Source: Hyphomicrobiaceae bacterium (GTDB lineage Bacteria; Pseudomonadota; Alphaproteobacteria; Rhizobiales; Hyphomicrobiaceae). Taken from it: a DNA stretch of 64,000 bases. The stretch is from assembly GCA_016793635.1 (NCBI GenBank), contig JAEUMD010000024.1, forward strand, positions 29,993 to 93,992, read 5' to 3'. Below, piece by piece: positions 8,824 to 16,707 of this stretch (its first letter is position 1; each line of letters begins with the position of its first letter). Under the pieces are notes generated by a model that ran no database searches, was not told where the DNA came from, and was given only the letters and a program-made list of their open reading frames with translations. The translations under genes and the position numbers were made by a program.

Positions 8824-9422
8824 GGCGACCCATACTCAACTCCCGGCGCGCGAACCCCTCTCGATGAGGCCAGAGGCGCGGATGCAGTTGTGATAATACC
8901 ACAGACCGGCTCAAGAGCAGATGACGATGAGCCAACACTTTCAGATGCAACTTCTATCGATTGCAATGCATTGACGAATAGCAGGAAAATTTAGCACTTT
9001 GCCATAATGTCAATTACGCGAATGCCTCTCCGCACCCGGACAGACCGCACGAGCTACCGAGCCAATCAGCGCCCCGCCGTCTGTTAGTCTGTTGAAATCC
9101 ATACATAATCTCTCCACACCCGGCGCTCGATGCACTCGGGTGTTGTGTCGATGGCTGCTCGGCAACTGGAGATATAATTGAACGCCGATCACTGATCTGT
9201 TGTCTGTGCAAGGTGGCACCACCCCCTTGGCTCGCCGGTTCCCGCCCCGGTGCTCGAATCATACGCGGCGCGGTCGATCTGTTTCACACGCCGTCCAACG
9301 GACAGCGCCGCCGTCCAACTCGACCGCCCGTGCATGTGTCACAGACCCGCCGAAGTGATTCGAAAGTAGTCGTCAAGCACAATCTGTTGACTTGCGTTCG
9401 TGTTGCATGTATAACGGCAGAT
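8824..9422. other. Long intergenic region inside the element
   Basis: About 600 bases without a gene I can support; the open frames here look like chance frames. Seen: a direct repeat with one mismatch, CTCTCC(G/A)CACCCGG at 9026-9039 and 9110-9123, an inverted repeat ACACCCG/CGGGTGT at 9116-9143, and at the right end a well-formed promoter for the terminase-like operon. A regulatory RNA or operator set could lie here. Confidence 0.45.
9387..9415 (+). promoter_or_regulatory. Sigma-70-type promoter of the terminase-like operon, leaderless
   Basis: A -35 TTGACT (9387-9392) and a -10 TATAAC (9410-9415) are exactly 17 bases apart. Transcription would start about seven bases after the -10, near 9422, immediately before the ATG at 9423. 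The message would have no 5' leader, which agrees with the lack of a good ribosome site before this gene. Confidence 0.65.
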
Positions 9423-10196
9423 ATGGACAGCAACGTGAAAGATGAGCTGGCGACGGCCGGCCAAAATCAGAAAGTATTCGATGCAGACGAGGCGGCGGCT
9501 CTGCTTGAGCTTAGCCAGATGCAACGGAAATTTGCTGACGCGGTGCTGAGGGGAGCCACCTACGTAAAAGCCGCTAAGCTTGCCGGATACTCTGGCGAGG
9601 GAAATAACCTTCGTTCTACTGCAAGTAAAGTCGCGAAGTCGCCGGCCGTCCGGCAGTACATGGCGCTGGCGAAGTCCGGCGGCGCCGCCGTCCCCGACGA
9701 TCCCGCGGACCGCGAAGAGCTGAAGCGCACGCTCAGTCGGCACTTGCGAGGCGGTGACAAGGCGACGTCGATCCGCGCCGCCGAAGTGATCCATCGAATT
9801 AACGCGGCCGAGCTGGAAGAGAAATCCAAAGCCCCGGACCCTCCCGACGTTGTTCTCGACAAATTAAGCGAACTCGGAGAGCTGGGCTGCTGCATCGCCG
9901 TCCTACTCGCCCGGAAACATCGGCTCGCCTGGAACCCGCCGACCGCGCTCGCGCCCGATGCCGAGAAGCGCATGGTGGCGGAGCTGAAGACCCAAATGAC
10001 CGAGGCGGACCGCCGCCGCGTCGAGCACTTCGCCGACTTGCAGAACAATTTCTCTCAGAATTTCCGCGCCAACGACGATGGCTCCTCGGAAGGCGCGGAA
10101 CAAGGCCGGGCGTCGGGGCGAGGGGCGGTTCCTGCCTCGACCCCGGCGCCTGGGCCTGTTGGTCACCCTCAATTCAGAAAGTCGTACCTCCGATGA
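9423..10196 (+). CDS. Small terminase-like DNA-binding protein
   Basis: A 257-residue protein. Residues 30-80 read Q-R-K-F-A-D-A-V-L-x-G-A-T-Y-V-K-A-A-K-L-A-G-Y-S and then S-P-A-V-R-Q-Y-M. This matches the pattern of the Terminase_2/HTH small-subunit family, where the helix-turn-helix reads the packaging site. A later segment, H-L-R-G-G-D-K-A-T-S-I-R-A-A-E-V-I, fits the oligomerisation part. The C-terminal 40 residues are disordered (Gly, Ala, Pro). The ATG at 9423 is chosen over the longer frame because it lies right after a strong promoter. It starts an operon of overlapping genes. In satellites, a private small terminase redirects helper packaging to satellite DNA. No large terminase is present. 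Confidence 0.6.
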   Translation: MDSNVKDELATAGQNQKVFDADEAAALLELSQMQRKFADAVLRGATYVKAAKLAGYSGEGNNLRSTASKVAKSPAVRQYMALAKSGGAAVPDDPADREELKRTLSRHLRGGDKATSIRAAEVIHRINAAELEEKSKAPDPPDVVLDKLSELGELGCCIAVLLARKHRLAWNPPTALAPDAEKRMVAELKTQMTEADRRRVEHFADLQNNFSQNFRANDDGSSEGAEQGRASGRGAVPASTPAPGPVGHPQFRKSYLR

Positions 10197-10534
10197 GACA
10201 GCTCAAGATCCGCGTCCCGCAGCAAAAGCAGGACATGAATTCCACCTTCGAAGGCAGGGCGCCCGTCGACCCGGCGCAGCCCCGCGGCAGCTTGCCCAAG
10301 CATCTGGCCGCCGTGAGGCTCCCGAACGGCCGGACGCTCGGACAGCTCAGCGGGGCCGATATCGCTCGGCTCCTACAGCTCGCGGGCGTCCCCGGCGCCG
10401 ATCGAGCACCCGAGATGGGGCGGCAACAGCTCGCCGAGCTGATGACGAGCACGCTGGACAGCATCGGCCGGGAAGCGGCGGAACGCGCCATCGCGAATTG
10501 GCTGAACCAGAATTTCGCGGAGGTTCTTCGATGA
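10193..10534 (+). CDS. Small unknown protein of the virion-like operon
   Basis: A 113-residue protein whose start overlaps the stop of the terminase-like gene (ATGA), so the two are translationally coupled. It has a disordered basic N-terminus, a segment L-P-N-G-R-T-L-G-Q-L-S-G-A-D-I-A-R-L near the middle, and a helical C-terminus (about 85-113). No known family recognised. Position between a small terminase and ejection-like proteins suggests a structural or packaging job. Confidence 0.6.
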   Translation: MRQLKIRVPQQKQDMNSTFEGRAPVDPAQPRGSLPKHLAAVRLPNGRTLGQLSGADIARLLQLAGVPGADRAPEMGRQQLAELMTSTLDSIGREAAERAIANWLNQNFAEVLR

Positions 10535-10773
10535 GCCTCCGGCGCCTCGACGGATTGCCCGATGATGCCCGGCCGTCGATCGACGGAGCGGACTTCGCCG
10601 AGATCGTCGAGAGCCATCGCCGGTTTCATCGGGACATCTACAGTCATGCGGAACGCCATGATCTCGACCGGCGCCGCTACCGCACTGTGATCGAGAAGAG
10701 CCGCGAAGCCTCAGCCGATGCAATCGATCTGTTGCTTCGCATGTGGGTTCCAGACCCCGACTGGCCCAATTGA
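10531..10773 (+). CDS. Small charged helical protein of the virion-like operon
   Basis: An 80-residue protein, again starting inside the stop of the previous gene (ATGA at 10531). It is rich in Arg, Asp and His and mostly helical (S-H-R-R-F-H-R-D-I-Y-S-H), with a C-terminal W-V-P-D-P-D-W. It is unrelated to anything I recognise. The tight overlap supports it as a real member of the operon. Confidence 0.55.
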   Translation: MSLRRLDGLPDDARPSIDGADFAEIVESHRRFHRDIYSHAERHDLDRRRYRTVIEKSREASADAIDLLLRMWVPDPDWPN

Positions 10774-10786
10774 GAAGGGTTACGAC

Positions 10787-11899
10787 ATGGGAATCGGAGA
10801 CGGCTTCTTTGATGGCTTCTTTCTCGGCGGTGTTCAAGAGGGCATGTCCGAGCGCCGGGAATTCGAGCAAAAGAAGGCTATCCAAGACGCGGCGAATGCT
10901 CGCGCCAAGGAAGAGCTTGGATTGAGCAAGAAGAAGTTCGCCCATGCACGGCAACAGGCCGAACAGGCGGCGAAGCTCGAAATGAAGGATCGATCCGAGA
11001 AGCACTTGAGCGCAATGCTCGCCGACATTGAAGAGACGACGAAAGCCCTACGGCAAGCTGGCGCCAGTCAGGATCAGATTGAACAGACCCTCGCGCCCTA
11101 CGCGACGAAGGCTCTTCAGTTCGGCACGAAGTTCGGCGCCGATCCTGAACTACTCGGCGCACGTCTCGGCGCGATCGTCAGTCGCCCGGCCGCCCCGCAG
11201 ACCGATATCGGAAAGCTCGAAGCGGATCGCCGCGCCGGCTACATCGACGAAGCGACCTATCGCAAGAAGCTCGACGCGATCGGCTCCGGCGGGATCACGA
11301 TCAACACCGGAGAGAAGGGCGCGAACAAGTTCGCCGAAGAGCTGAATAAGGGCATCGCTGGCGAGTTCATCGAGAAGCGCAAGAGCGCAATCGACGCCAT
11401 CGCGTCGATGCAATCGACCGCCGAGGCCCGGAAGCTGCTCGATGCCGGCATCATCACAGGCACGGGCGCCGACTATATCTTGCAGTTCGGTAAGTCGCTG
11501 CAAACCGCGGGCGTCACTCTGGCGCCGGAAGCGATCGCCAACACGGAAGCATTCGTCGCCACGCGTGCCGCCGAAGTTGGCCGGATCATCAAACTGTTTG
11601 GCGCCGGCACTGGTCTGAGCGACGCCGATCGCGAGTTTGCTACGCGAGCCGCGGCAGGATCGATCACGCTCACCGAAGCCTCGATCAAGCGCGTGCTCGA
11701 AATCAATCTGCGGGCGAGCCGCAACGTCATCAAGGCTTACAACGCCGACGTATCGCAGCTCGATCCGTCGATCCTCCCGTTCGATCTTCGCTTGCCCGAA
11801 GCGCCGGCCGCCGCAACCGGCGAAGCTCCGATCCGCAAGACCATCAACGGCGTGACATACGAGAAGCGCGACGGCACTTGGTTTACCGTCAGCAAGTGA
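10787..11899 (+). CDS. Phage internal/ejection-like protein (about 370 residues)
   Basis: The start ATG 10787 follows GAGAAGGG. The N-terminus is a Gly-Phe-rich amphipathic stretch (G-I-G-D-G-F-F-D-G-F-F-L-G-G), then a long charged coiled coil to about residue 100. The C-terminal half has F-G-A-G-T-G-L-S-D-A-D-R-E-F and then S-I-T-L-T-E-A-S-I-K-R-V-L, patterns I associate with internal-core or ejection proteins of podoviruses. The last 25 residues form a small I-N-G-V-T-Y-E-K-R-D-G-T-W segment, often a terminal beta motif in phage proteins. Such proteins are packed inside capsids and enter the host with DNA. The assignment is from remembered patterns, not a search. Confidence 0.5.
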   Translation: MGIGDGFFDGFFLGGVQEGMSERREFEQKKAIQDAANARAKEELGLSKKKFAHARQQAEQAAKLEMKDRSEKHLSAMLADIEETTKALRQAGASQDQIEQTLAPYATKALQFGTKFGADPELLGARLGAIVSRPAAPQTDIGKLEADRRAGYIDEATYRKKLDAIGSGGITINTGEKGANKFAEELNKGIAGEFIEKRKSAIDAIASMQSTAEARKLLDAGIITGTGADYILQFGKSLQTAGVTLAPEAIANTEAFVATRAAEVGRIIKLFGAGTGLSDADREFATRAAAGSITLTEASIKRVLEINLRASRNVIKAYNADVSQLDPSILPFDLRLPEAPAAATGEAPIRKTINGVTYEKRDGTWFTVSK

Positions 11900-11908
11900 G
11901 GTCGGCAC

Positions 11909-13861
11909 ATGGACACTCGTGAAGCCCCCGGAGGGCGCGTTACAGACCCGAAGCTGATCGAGCAACTGGAAAGCGCCGCCCTCGGCGAACCCGTTCAGGA
12001 CGAGCAATTGATTCGTCAGCTCGAAGGGCTGGCGCCGATCACTCCCGCCGATCGAGACATGAACGATCAGCAAGAGTTTTTCGCGCGTGCCCGTCGCCAG
12101 ATCAAAGGTGAGGAACCGCCGACCGTCGACCCGATGGACCCGAAGACGGGTAGCACACTCGCCGCGCCCAAGCGCATCATCAGCGCGGCGACCGAGGCGG
12201 CGAAAGAAGCCTTCACGGAAGGCGGCGAGCTTGGCATCGATGACGCCGGCAACGTCATCGTGAAAGCGGGCTCTGCATTGGCCGATGCGGTCTTGCGGAG
12301 CGTGAACGCAGTTGTACGCGGCGGCGCTGCGGCAGCCGGGCAGACGGCTCGCGAGGCGGGCGCTTCGCAGGGTATGGCGGCACGCCTGGAACGCGATCTC
12401 GTCGGCATGACGGAAAGCACCGCGGGTGCCACGCCTGGTGCTGCACTCAAAGTCACGCCGAAGACCGCCACGGGCGCCAGCTCTGCGGCACGTGCGGCCG
12501 ATGACACTCAGTCCGCTTTGCGCGCTGCGGAACGCCTGGGCGTGGAAGTTCCAACCGGCGCCGTTGGCAACATCAAGCCGCGTGTTGCCGGTGCTCTCGC
12601 GGACACCCCTGTAGTTGGGGCCTCGCTCGCCAACGCGGCGAAAACGGCAACAGACACACTCGAAGGGACTGTTGCTCGCATCGCCGATGAGCTGGGCGGT
12701 GCCACGATCGCGAGCGCTGGCGACACTACGAAGGACTCACTCGTAACCTGGGTGCAGGAAGTCTCGAAGAAGCGTGCCGCTGAAATCTTCGCACCCGTTG
12801 AAGCGCTCGTGAAGGACACGCGAGCGCCGCTCACTCGCACGGGCGTTGCGCTTCGTGATCTCACGAAGCAAGCGAAGGCGTCGGGCCTTCCGCCGCCGTC
12901 GATCGTCGATCAGTTCCAGGACGTGCTCGACGCCGCGCAAGAGGCCGGCGGCATGACGTGGAGTGGAATGCAAAGGCTTCGCACCGAGATTGGCGACCGT
13001 CTGAGCGGCAACATCGTGCCAGAGCCCGGTCTGTCGAAACGCGCGTTGAAGGCCGTCTATGCGGCGCTGAGCGATGATATCGAGTTCCTGACGCGCAAGG
13101 CCGGCGGCCCGGCTGGCGTGGCAGAGTGGAAGAATGCGAACGAGCTGTTCAAGTCGGACGTCGCCACGCGCCGGAGTGCCATCGAGAAGATCGTCGGCAA
13201 GAACGGCGATGCTTCCGCCGAGACGGTTGCGGAACGCATTCTCACGATGGCCAGCGACAAGCGCGGCGCCGATCTGGAACGGCTTCTCGACGTGCGCTCG
13301 ACGCTCGACAACGCCACATGGGATCAGCTCGCATCGGCGGCGCTGGGGCGCATGGGACAAGGCAAGGATGGTTTCAGTCTTGCGGCGTGGCGGACGGCTT
13401 ACGCTAAGTTGAGCGACCCTGGTAAGAAGCTTCTCTTCTCCGATGATCACCGCGCCGCGCTCGACGATATCGACGAGGTTGGCCGCGTCTTCGAGCGCCT
13501 GACGAGGCTCGGGAACCCTTCCGGCACTGGCCGCATGAACGCGGTCATCGGCGGCGCGTCTCTCGCGTCGATCAATCCGCTGTACCTGCTCGGAACCGTG
13601 TTGACCGGCGCCGCTATGTCGAAGCTGCTCGCGCGACCGGCGACCGCAAAGGCGGCTGCCGATTGGAGCAAAGCCTACGCCAACGCCGCGGGCAAGACGA
13701 TCACCGAAGACACCTTCAACGCGGTCAAACGTGCGGGCCTCAGGTTGCGCTCTGTGCTCGACGCGGAAGGCATCGAAGTGCTCGCGGTTCATCCTGGGAT
13801 GGCCGCCGGTCCGGCGATCAGATCGTTCAACGAAACCCCCGAAAGCGAAGAGCAGGAGTAA
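11909..13861 (+). CDS. Large phage internal/ejection-like protein (650 residues)
   Basis: The largest protein of the element, Ala-rich and mostly helical. Residues about 80-140 form an Ala/Gly-rich amphipathic stretch, and the middle is long coiled coil. A segment near 480 reads W-D-Q-L-A-S-A-A-L-G-R-M-G and continues into L-S-D-P-G-K-K-L-L-F, a pattern found in DNA-ejection or internal virion proteins of alphaproteobacterial podoviruses. Near residue 555 there is a hydrophobic Gly-Ala stretch (L-Y-L-L-G-T-V-L-T-G-A-A). It starts nine bases after the previous stop with a GAGG site. Function in DNA delivery is inferred from composition and neighbours. Confidence 0.5.
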   Translation: MDTREAPGGRVTDPKLIEQLESAALGEPVQDEQLIRQLEGLAPITPADRDMNDQQEFFARARRQIKGEEPPTVDPMDPKTGSTLAAPKRIISAATEAAKEAFTEGGELGIDDAGNVIVKAGSALADAVLRSVNAVVRGGAAAAGQTAREAGASQGMAARLERDLVGMTESTAGATPGAALKVTPKTATGASSAARAADDTQSALRAAERLGVEVPTGAVGNIKPRVAGALADTPVVGASLANAAKTATDTLEGTVARIADELGGATIASAGDTTKDSLVTWVQEVSKKRAAEIFAPVEALVKDTRAPLTRTGVALRDLTKQAKASGLPPPSIVDQFQDVLDAAQEAGGMTWSGMQRLRTEIGDRLSGNIVPEPGLSKRALKAVYAALSDDIEFLTRKAGGPAGVAEWKNANELFKSDVATRRSAIEKIVGKNGDASAETVAERILTMASDKRGADLERLLDVRSTLDNATWDQLASAALGRMGQGKDGFSLAAWRTAYAKLSDPGKKLLFSDDHRAALDDIDEVGRVFERLTRLGNPSGTGRMNAVIGGASLASINPLYLLGTVLTGAAMSKLLARPATAKAAADWSKAYANAAGKTITEDTFNAVKRAGLRLRSVLDAEGIEVLAVHPGMAAGPAIRSFNETPESEEQE

Positions 13862-13866
13862 CAGAC

Positions 13867-14172
13867 GTGGCAAAGAGCAAATTCGGCGAGTCCCTGGAAG
13901 GCTTGAGCGGCGATCAGTTCGCTCGCGTGCAAGCCGAGATCATCGCCGAGGCCACCCGCCGCGGCACGTCGGCAACCGATTGGGACCGCGTGGCGCACAT
14001 GAGCGAGCACGAGTTCAGCAACTTCGTGCAGCGCGCATATCAGTCTAACGAAGTCGGCCGTGCAACCCGCGAGCTGGAACGCGCGGCGAAGGCGCACGGC
14101 AAGGTGCTCGCAGATCCGACGCCGGCCGCGACCGAGAAGAAGACCGAGGATGACCATGGCGACTCCGAATAA
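13867..14172 (+). CDS. Small unknown protein of the virion-like operon
   Basis: A 101-residue charged protein with a GTG start at 13867, five bases after the previous stop. Helical, with F-G-E-S-L-E-G-L-S-G-D-Q-F at the start and an acidic-lysine-rich tail. Its 3' end overlaps the next gene, which starts at 14156. No family recognised. Confidence 0.55.
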   Translation: MAKSKFGESLEGLSGDQFARVQAEIIAEATRRGTSATDWDRVAHMSEHEFSNFVQRAYQSNEVGRATRELERAAKAHGKVLADPTPAATEKKTEDDHGDSE

Positions 14173-14929
14173 CGAAACCCCGGCTGGCCCGGACATTGCA
14201 AGCCCGGCGGCCCCGCAACAGAGCGCCCCAACAGACGATCTTGATGGGCTGTTGCGGGAGTTCGACTCGGGCTCTGGGAGCGCGAAGGCGCCGCAGGGCG
14301 GATCAACCGCACGTGCGGCGCCTGAGCCGGTATCGCCGGGCAACGCTCTGGAAACGCCGCCGACCTTCGCCGATCGGATCTTGCAGCTCGCGACGGAGCA
14401 CGATCGCCGTCTCGCAGAAGCGCTCTCCGGCGTGCGTCACGATGCCGACGAGAGCGCCGCCGAGCGCAGCGACCGTCTCACTCAGTTGGAACAGTTCGCC
14501 GCCGGCATCGAGCACGAGCGTTTCGTTCAGCGCGAGCGCGCCGACGCCGAGGCGGTGTTTTCCCATGGATCTGAGATCCTGGGAGAAGTCGCGCCGTGGC
14601 TACCCGGCGACTACGCGAAGACTTGGTTGCTCAACGAAGCTCGGACAGACGGCGATCTCGCCGAAGCCTGGGAAAGCCGGTACGAATCACCCGAGCACGC
14701 GGCCCGTGCGCGGCAGGAGATCGGCCGGGCGATGAAGCGCTTCAATGCCCATCTTCGCAGCCTCCCTGACCCCGTGTTGACGAGCCAACGCGAGATCGTC
14801 TCCGCGTCTGTCCGCGGCGCCGCTCTCGATAAGGCCCCGAAACCGGCGCCGCTTCGTTTCGACGGAATGAGCGATTACGACTTCGCCGGCACGATCGAGA
14901 AGAAGTTCGGCTTCAGGCCAAGGGTGTAA
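14156..14929 (+). CDS. Unknown acidic protein, scaffold-like composition
   Basis: A 257-residue protein with start ATG 14156 after GAGG (an in-frame ATG at 14150 is too close to that site). The first 75 residues are disordered (Ala, Pro, Ser, Asp). The middle is charged coiled coil, followed by a conserved-looking segment with P-W-L-P-G-D-Y-A-K-T-W-L. The tail ends F-D-G-M-S-D-Y-D-F-A-G-T-I-E-K-K-F-G-F. A disordered start with a coiled middle and a short ordered tail resembles scaffolding or assembly proteins, but that is only a composition argument. It overlaps the previous gene by 17 bases. Confidence 0.5.
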   Translation: MATPNNETPAGPDIASPAAPQQSAPTDDLDGLLREFDSGSGSAKAPQGGSTARAAPEPVSPGNALETPPTFADRILQLATEHDRRLAEALSGVRHDADESAAERSDRLTQLEQFAAGIEHERFVQRERADAEAVFSHGSEILGEVAPWLPGDYAKTWLLNEARTDGDLAEAWESRYESPEHAARARQEIGRAMKRFNAHLRSLPDPVLTSQREIVSASVRGAALDKAPKPAPLRFDGMSDYDFAGTIEKKFGFRPRV

Positions 14930-14938
14930 GGCAACAAG

Positions 14939-15223
14939 ATGAGCATTCGCACGCGATCGGTCACACTCTGCGCTGAGCACTGGACACCGCTCCACACGGG
15001 CACATCGGCCCTCGTGCAGTTCGGCGCCGCTGGCACCATGCTTCTCCGCGTGTGTCCGGCCGGAGATCCGGCGCCGGCCGGATCGGGGCGCTCAGGGTCA
15101 CTCGTAATCGTTGGTCACGAGGGCAACGGCATGGCTCCGATTATCCAGATCGCACTGCACCCTGGCGACACGGCGTATGGTCGCCTCGTTTCCGGCGAAG
15201 GGTCTGTGACGATCTGCGGATGA
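14939..15223 (+). CDS. Small beta-rich protein, possibly structural
   Basis: A 94-residue protein with strand-rich composition: alternating hydrophobic residues, many Gly and Thr, few charges. Its start is nine bases after the previous stop. Small beta-rich proteins at this position in phage operons often decorate capsids or form spikes. No family recognised, and this is only a suggestion. Confidence 0.5.
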   Translation: MSIRTRSVTLCAEHWTPLHTGTSALVQFGAAGTMLLRVCPAGDPAPAGSGRSGSLVIVGHEGNGMAPIIQIALHPGDTAYGRLVSGEGSVTICG

Positions 15224-15369
15224 GTTGACGAAAAATCAACGCCGCGTTGAGTTTCAAGAAACGCTCGTAAAAACAATAGCTTCTTGCGTTTTGTCGATAC
15301 CATTTCTCAACAAATCAGAGTAAACAATAAGCATGTTCTGAAACCCGACCGAGAAATGGAGCCACGACA

Positions 15370-15609
15370 ATGAACCTCGAATTCGCTTTCGCCCCGAACC
15401 CGCGGGATTGGTCTTTCGGGTACTGCACCGCTTTCGCCGATCTCGGCATGGCGTCGCTGGTCATCGGCCCGTTGCACGTGCAATTCGGCTGTGACGTCGA
15501 CCGGGCCGAAGAGCTGGCGCCTGCACTGAGATCCCCGCGGACGGCGCTGCGGGCGTGGATGGCAGAGCGCTGGGCGCCGTCCGGCCGCGGAGCCCAGGAA
15601 ATGTCCTAG
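15370..15609 (+). CDS. Small unknown protein before the partition module
   Basis: A 79-residue protein beginning M-N-L-E-F-A-F-A-P-N-P-R-D-W, preceded by GGAG just before the start. The intergenic DNA before it is AT-rich and probably contains a new promoter. Its last codons already contain the first CCTAGG box (15605) of the partition array. Function unknown. Confidence 0.5.
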   Translation: MNLEFAFAPNPRDWSFGYCTAFADLGMASLVIGPLHVQFGCDVDRAEELAPALRSPRTALRAWMAERWAPSGRGAQEMS

Positions 15610-15682
15610 GATATAATCCTAGTATTTACTGTCTCAAAACTACAAATCGATATAGGATTGATCCCTAGGACTAGCACCTAGG
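15605..15682. promoter_or_regulatory. CCTAG box array upstream of parA: candidate centromere/operator
   Basis: CCTAG(G) boxes at 15605 and 15618 are 13 bases apart, and boxes at 15664 and 15677 are again 13 apart, with a further CTAG at 15671 between them. The last box overlaps the AGGGA ribosome site of parA, so a protein bound here would block translation or transcription. In type Ib partition systems, iterons upstream of the ATPase gene serve both as centromere and operator, bound by the ribbon-helix-helix partner. CTAG is a rare tetranucleotide in most bacteria, which makes the cluster stand out. Confidence 0.7.
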
Positions 15683-15692
15683 GATTTTTCCT

Positions 15693-16382
15693 ATGAAAAC
15701 GCCGATGCCGGATCGCCAGTGCCGTGTCATCGCATTAGCCAGCGCCAAGGGCGGCACGGGCAAGACGACGTTGACCGCTTGCCTCGCCGTCGAAGCCGCC
15801 AAGTCGGGGCGCGTGGTCATGATCGACGCCGACCCGCAACAGTCGCTCACGCTCTGGCACCGCGCCCGCTTGGCCAACGATGACGAGGGCGAGAACCCCG
15901 GCTTGATGCGCGCTGGAACAGAGCCGCTGGCCGAGAAAGTCGAGCTTCTGCGGAAGGCAGGCGCCGATTGGGTGTTAATCGATCTGCCGCCCGGAGACGT
16001 TGACTTGCTCGAAGCCGGGATTGCGGCGGCGGATTATATCGTCATCCCGATCCGCGCCAGCAGTCTCGACGTCCAGGCGATCGGCCCCACCACCGATCTC
16101 TGCAGCGACTACGTGCGACCGTTCGGGATCGTCACCAACGCCGTGGAGCCGAGCTGGAAGATCAGCTCAACAGTCGCCCCGTTCTGCAAGGCGGCGGCTC
16201 TTCATCTGTTGAAGGCGACGGTCACTCAACGCCAAGCCTACACGGGCGCAATGGTGGCCGGCGCCACCGGCCCCGAATATCACGATGCCCGACAAGCGAA
16301 AGTCTGTGCGACCGAGATCAAAGTCCTATGGGATGAGATCCGCGCCGAAGTCCTAGCATTGTGTCCTAGCAATAATTCCTAG
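15693..16382 (+). CDS. ParA-family partition ATPase
   Basis: A 229-residue ATPase with the deviant Walker A of ParA/MinD proteins, K-G-G-T-G-K-T at residues 19-25, whose signature lysine is Lys19. The A' motif D-A-D-P-Q-Q-S is at 45-51, followed by a V-L-I-D-L-P-P-G Walker B. There is no N-terminal helix-turn-helix, so it is the short, type Ib kind that works with a small DNA-binding partner. The start at 15693 follows AGGGA inside a CCTAGGG box. Three CCTAG boxes at 13-base steps lie over its last codons. It would segregate the excised circular element, or position it before packaging. Confidence 0.9.
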   Translation: MKTPMPDRQCRVIALASAKGGTGKTTLTACLAVEAAKSGRVVMIDADPQQSLTLWHRARLANDDEGENPGLMRAGTEPLAEKVELLRKAGADWVLIDLPPGDVDLLEAGIAAADYIVIPIRASSLDVQAIGPTTDLCSDYVRPFGIVTNAVEPSWKISSTVAPFCKAAALHLLKATVTQRQAYTGAMVAGATGPEYHDARQAKVCATEIKVLWDEIRAEVLALCPSNNS

Positions 16383-16461
16383 GAAGTATCGAGCCATGAA
16401 AGTGAAGACGCCTCAACAGGATGATCTGACCCAACTGCTGAACCTAGGATTTAGTCCTAGG
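16352..16461. promoter_or_regulatory. CCTAG box arrays at the parA 3' end and inside the next gene
   Basis: Boxes start at 16352, 16365 and 16378, each exactly 13 bases apart, and span the parA stop codon. Two more at 16443 and 16456, again 13 apart, lie inside the coding sequence of the downstream gene. A single CTAG at 16498 may belong too. The same box and spacing as upstream of parA show they bind the same protein. A centromere built from arrays on both sides of parA is unusual. Confidence 0.65.
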
Positions 16462-16707
16462 GCTTCGCTGGGCAACACTACCAAGGACCGGAAGGCTCTA
16501 GCCGGTAGCCGTGCGATCCCTGCCGGGGACAAGCGCCGGAAGCCCGCCGAGCAACGCCGCGACGTTCAGATCAACTTCAATGGCACCGCGGACCTTCGCG
16601 ACCTGATCGCCGACTTGGCACAGCAACACAAGTGCAGCCGAGCCGAGCTGATCGATCGCGCCGTGCGGGCGTTCGCCGGGAAAGGCCAGGGGAAGCGCCA
16701 ACCATGA
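16396..16707 (+). CDS. Ribbon-helix-helix-like partner of ParA (ParB/ParG role)
   Basis: A 103-residue basic protein. The first 55 residues look flexible, as the N-terminal tails of ParG and omega proteins do. The C-terminal part, D-V-Q-I-N-F-N-G then A-D-L-R-D-L-I-A-D-L-A and S-R-A-E-L-I-D-R-A-V, has the strand-helix-helix order of a ribbon-helix-helix DNA-binding domain. It starts 13 bases after parA, and the next gene overlaps its stop. It is the best candidate to bind the CCTAG boxes, two of which lie in its own coding sequence. Confidence 0.65.
   Translation: MKVKTPQQDDLTQLLNLGFSPRASLGNTTKDRKALAGSRAIPAGDKRRKPAEQRRDVQINFNGTADLRDLIADLAQQHKCSRAELIDRAVRAFAGKGQGKRQP

Noticed and set aside
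9213-9422. N-terminal extension of the small-terminase-like protein
   Set aside because: These 70 residues are Arg/Pro-rich and unlike the family, and a strong promoter lies inside the stretch right before the ATG at 9423.
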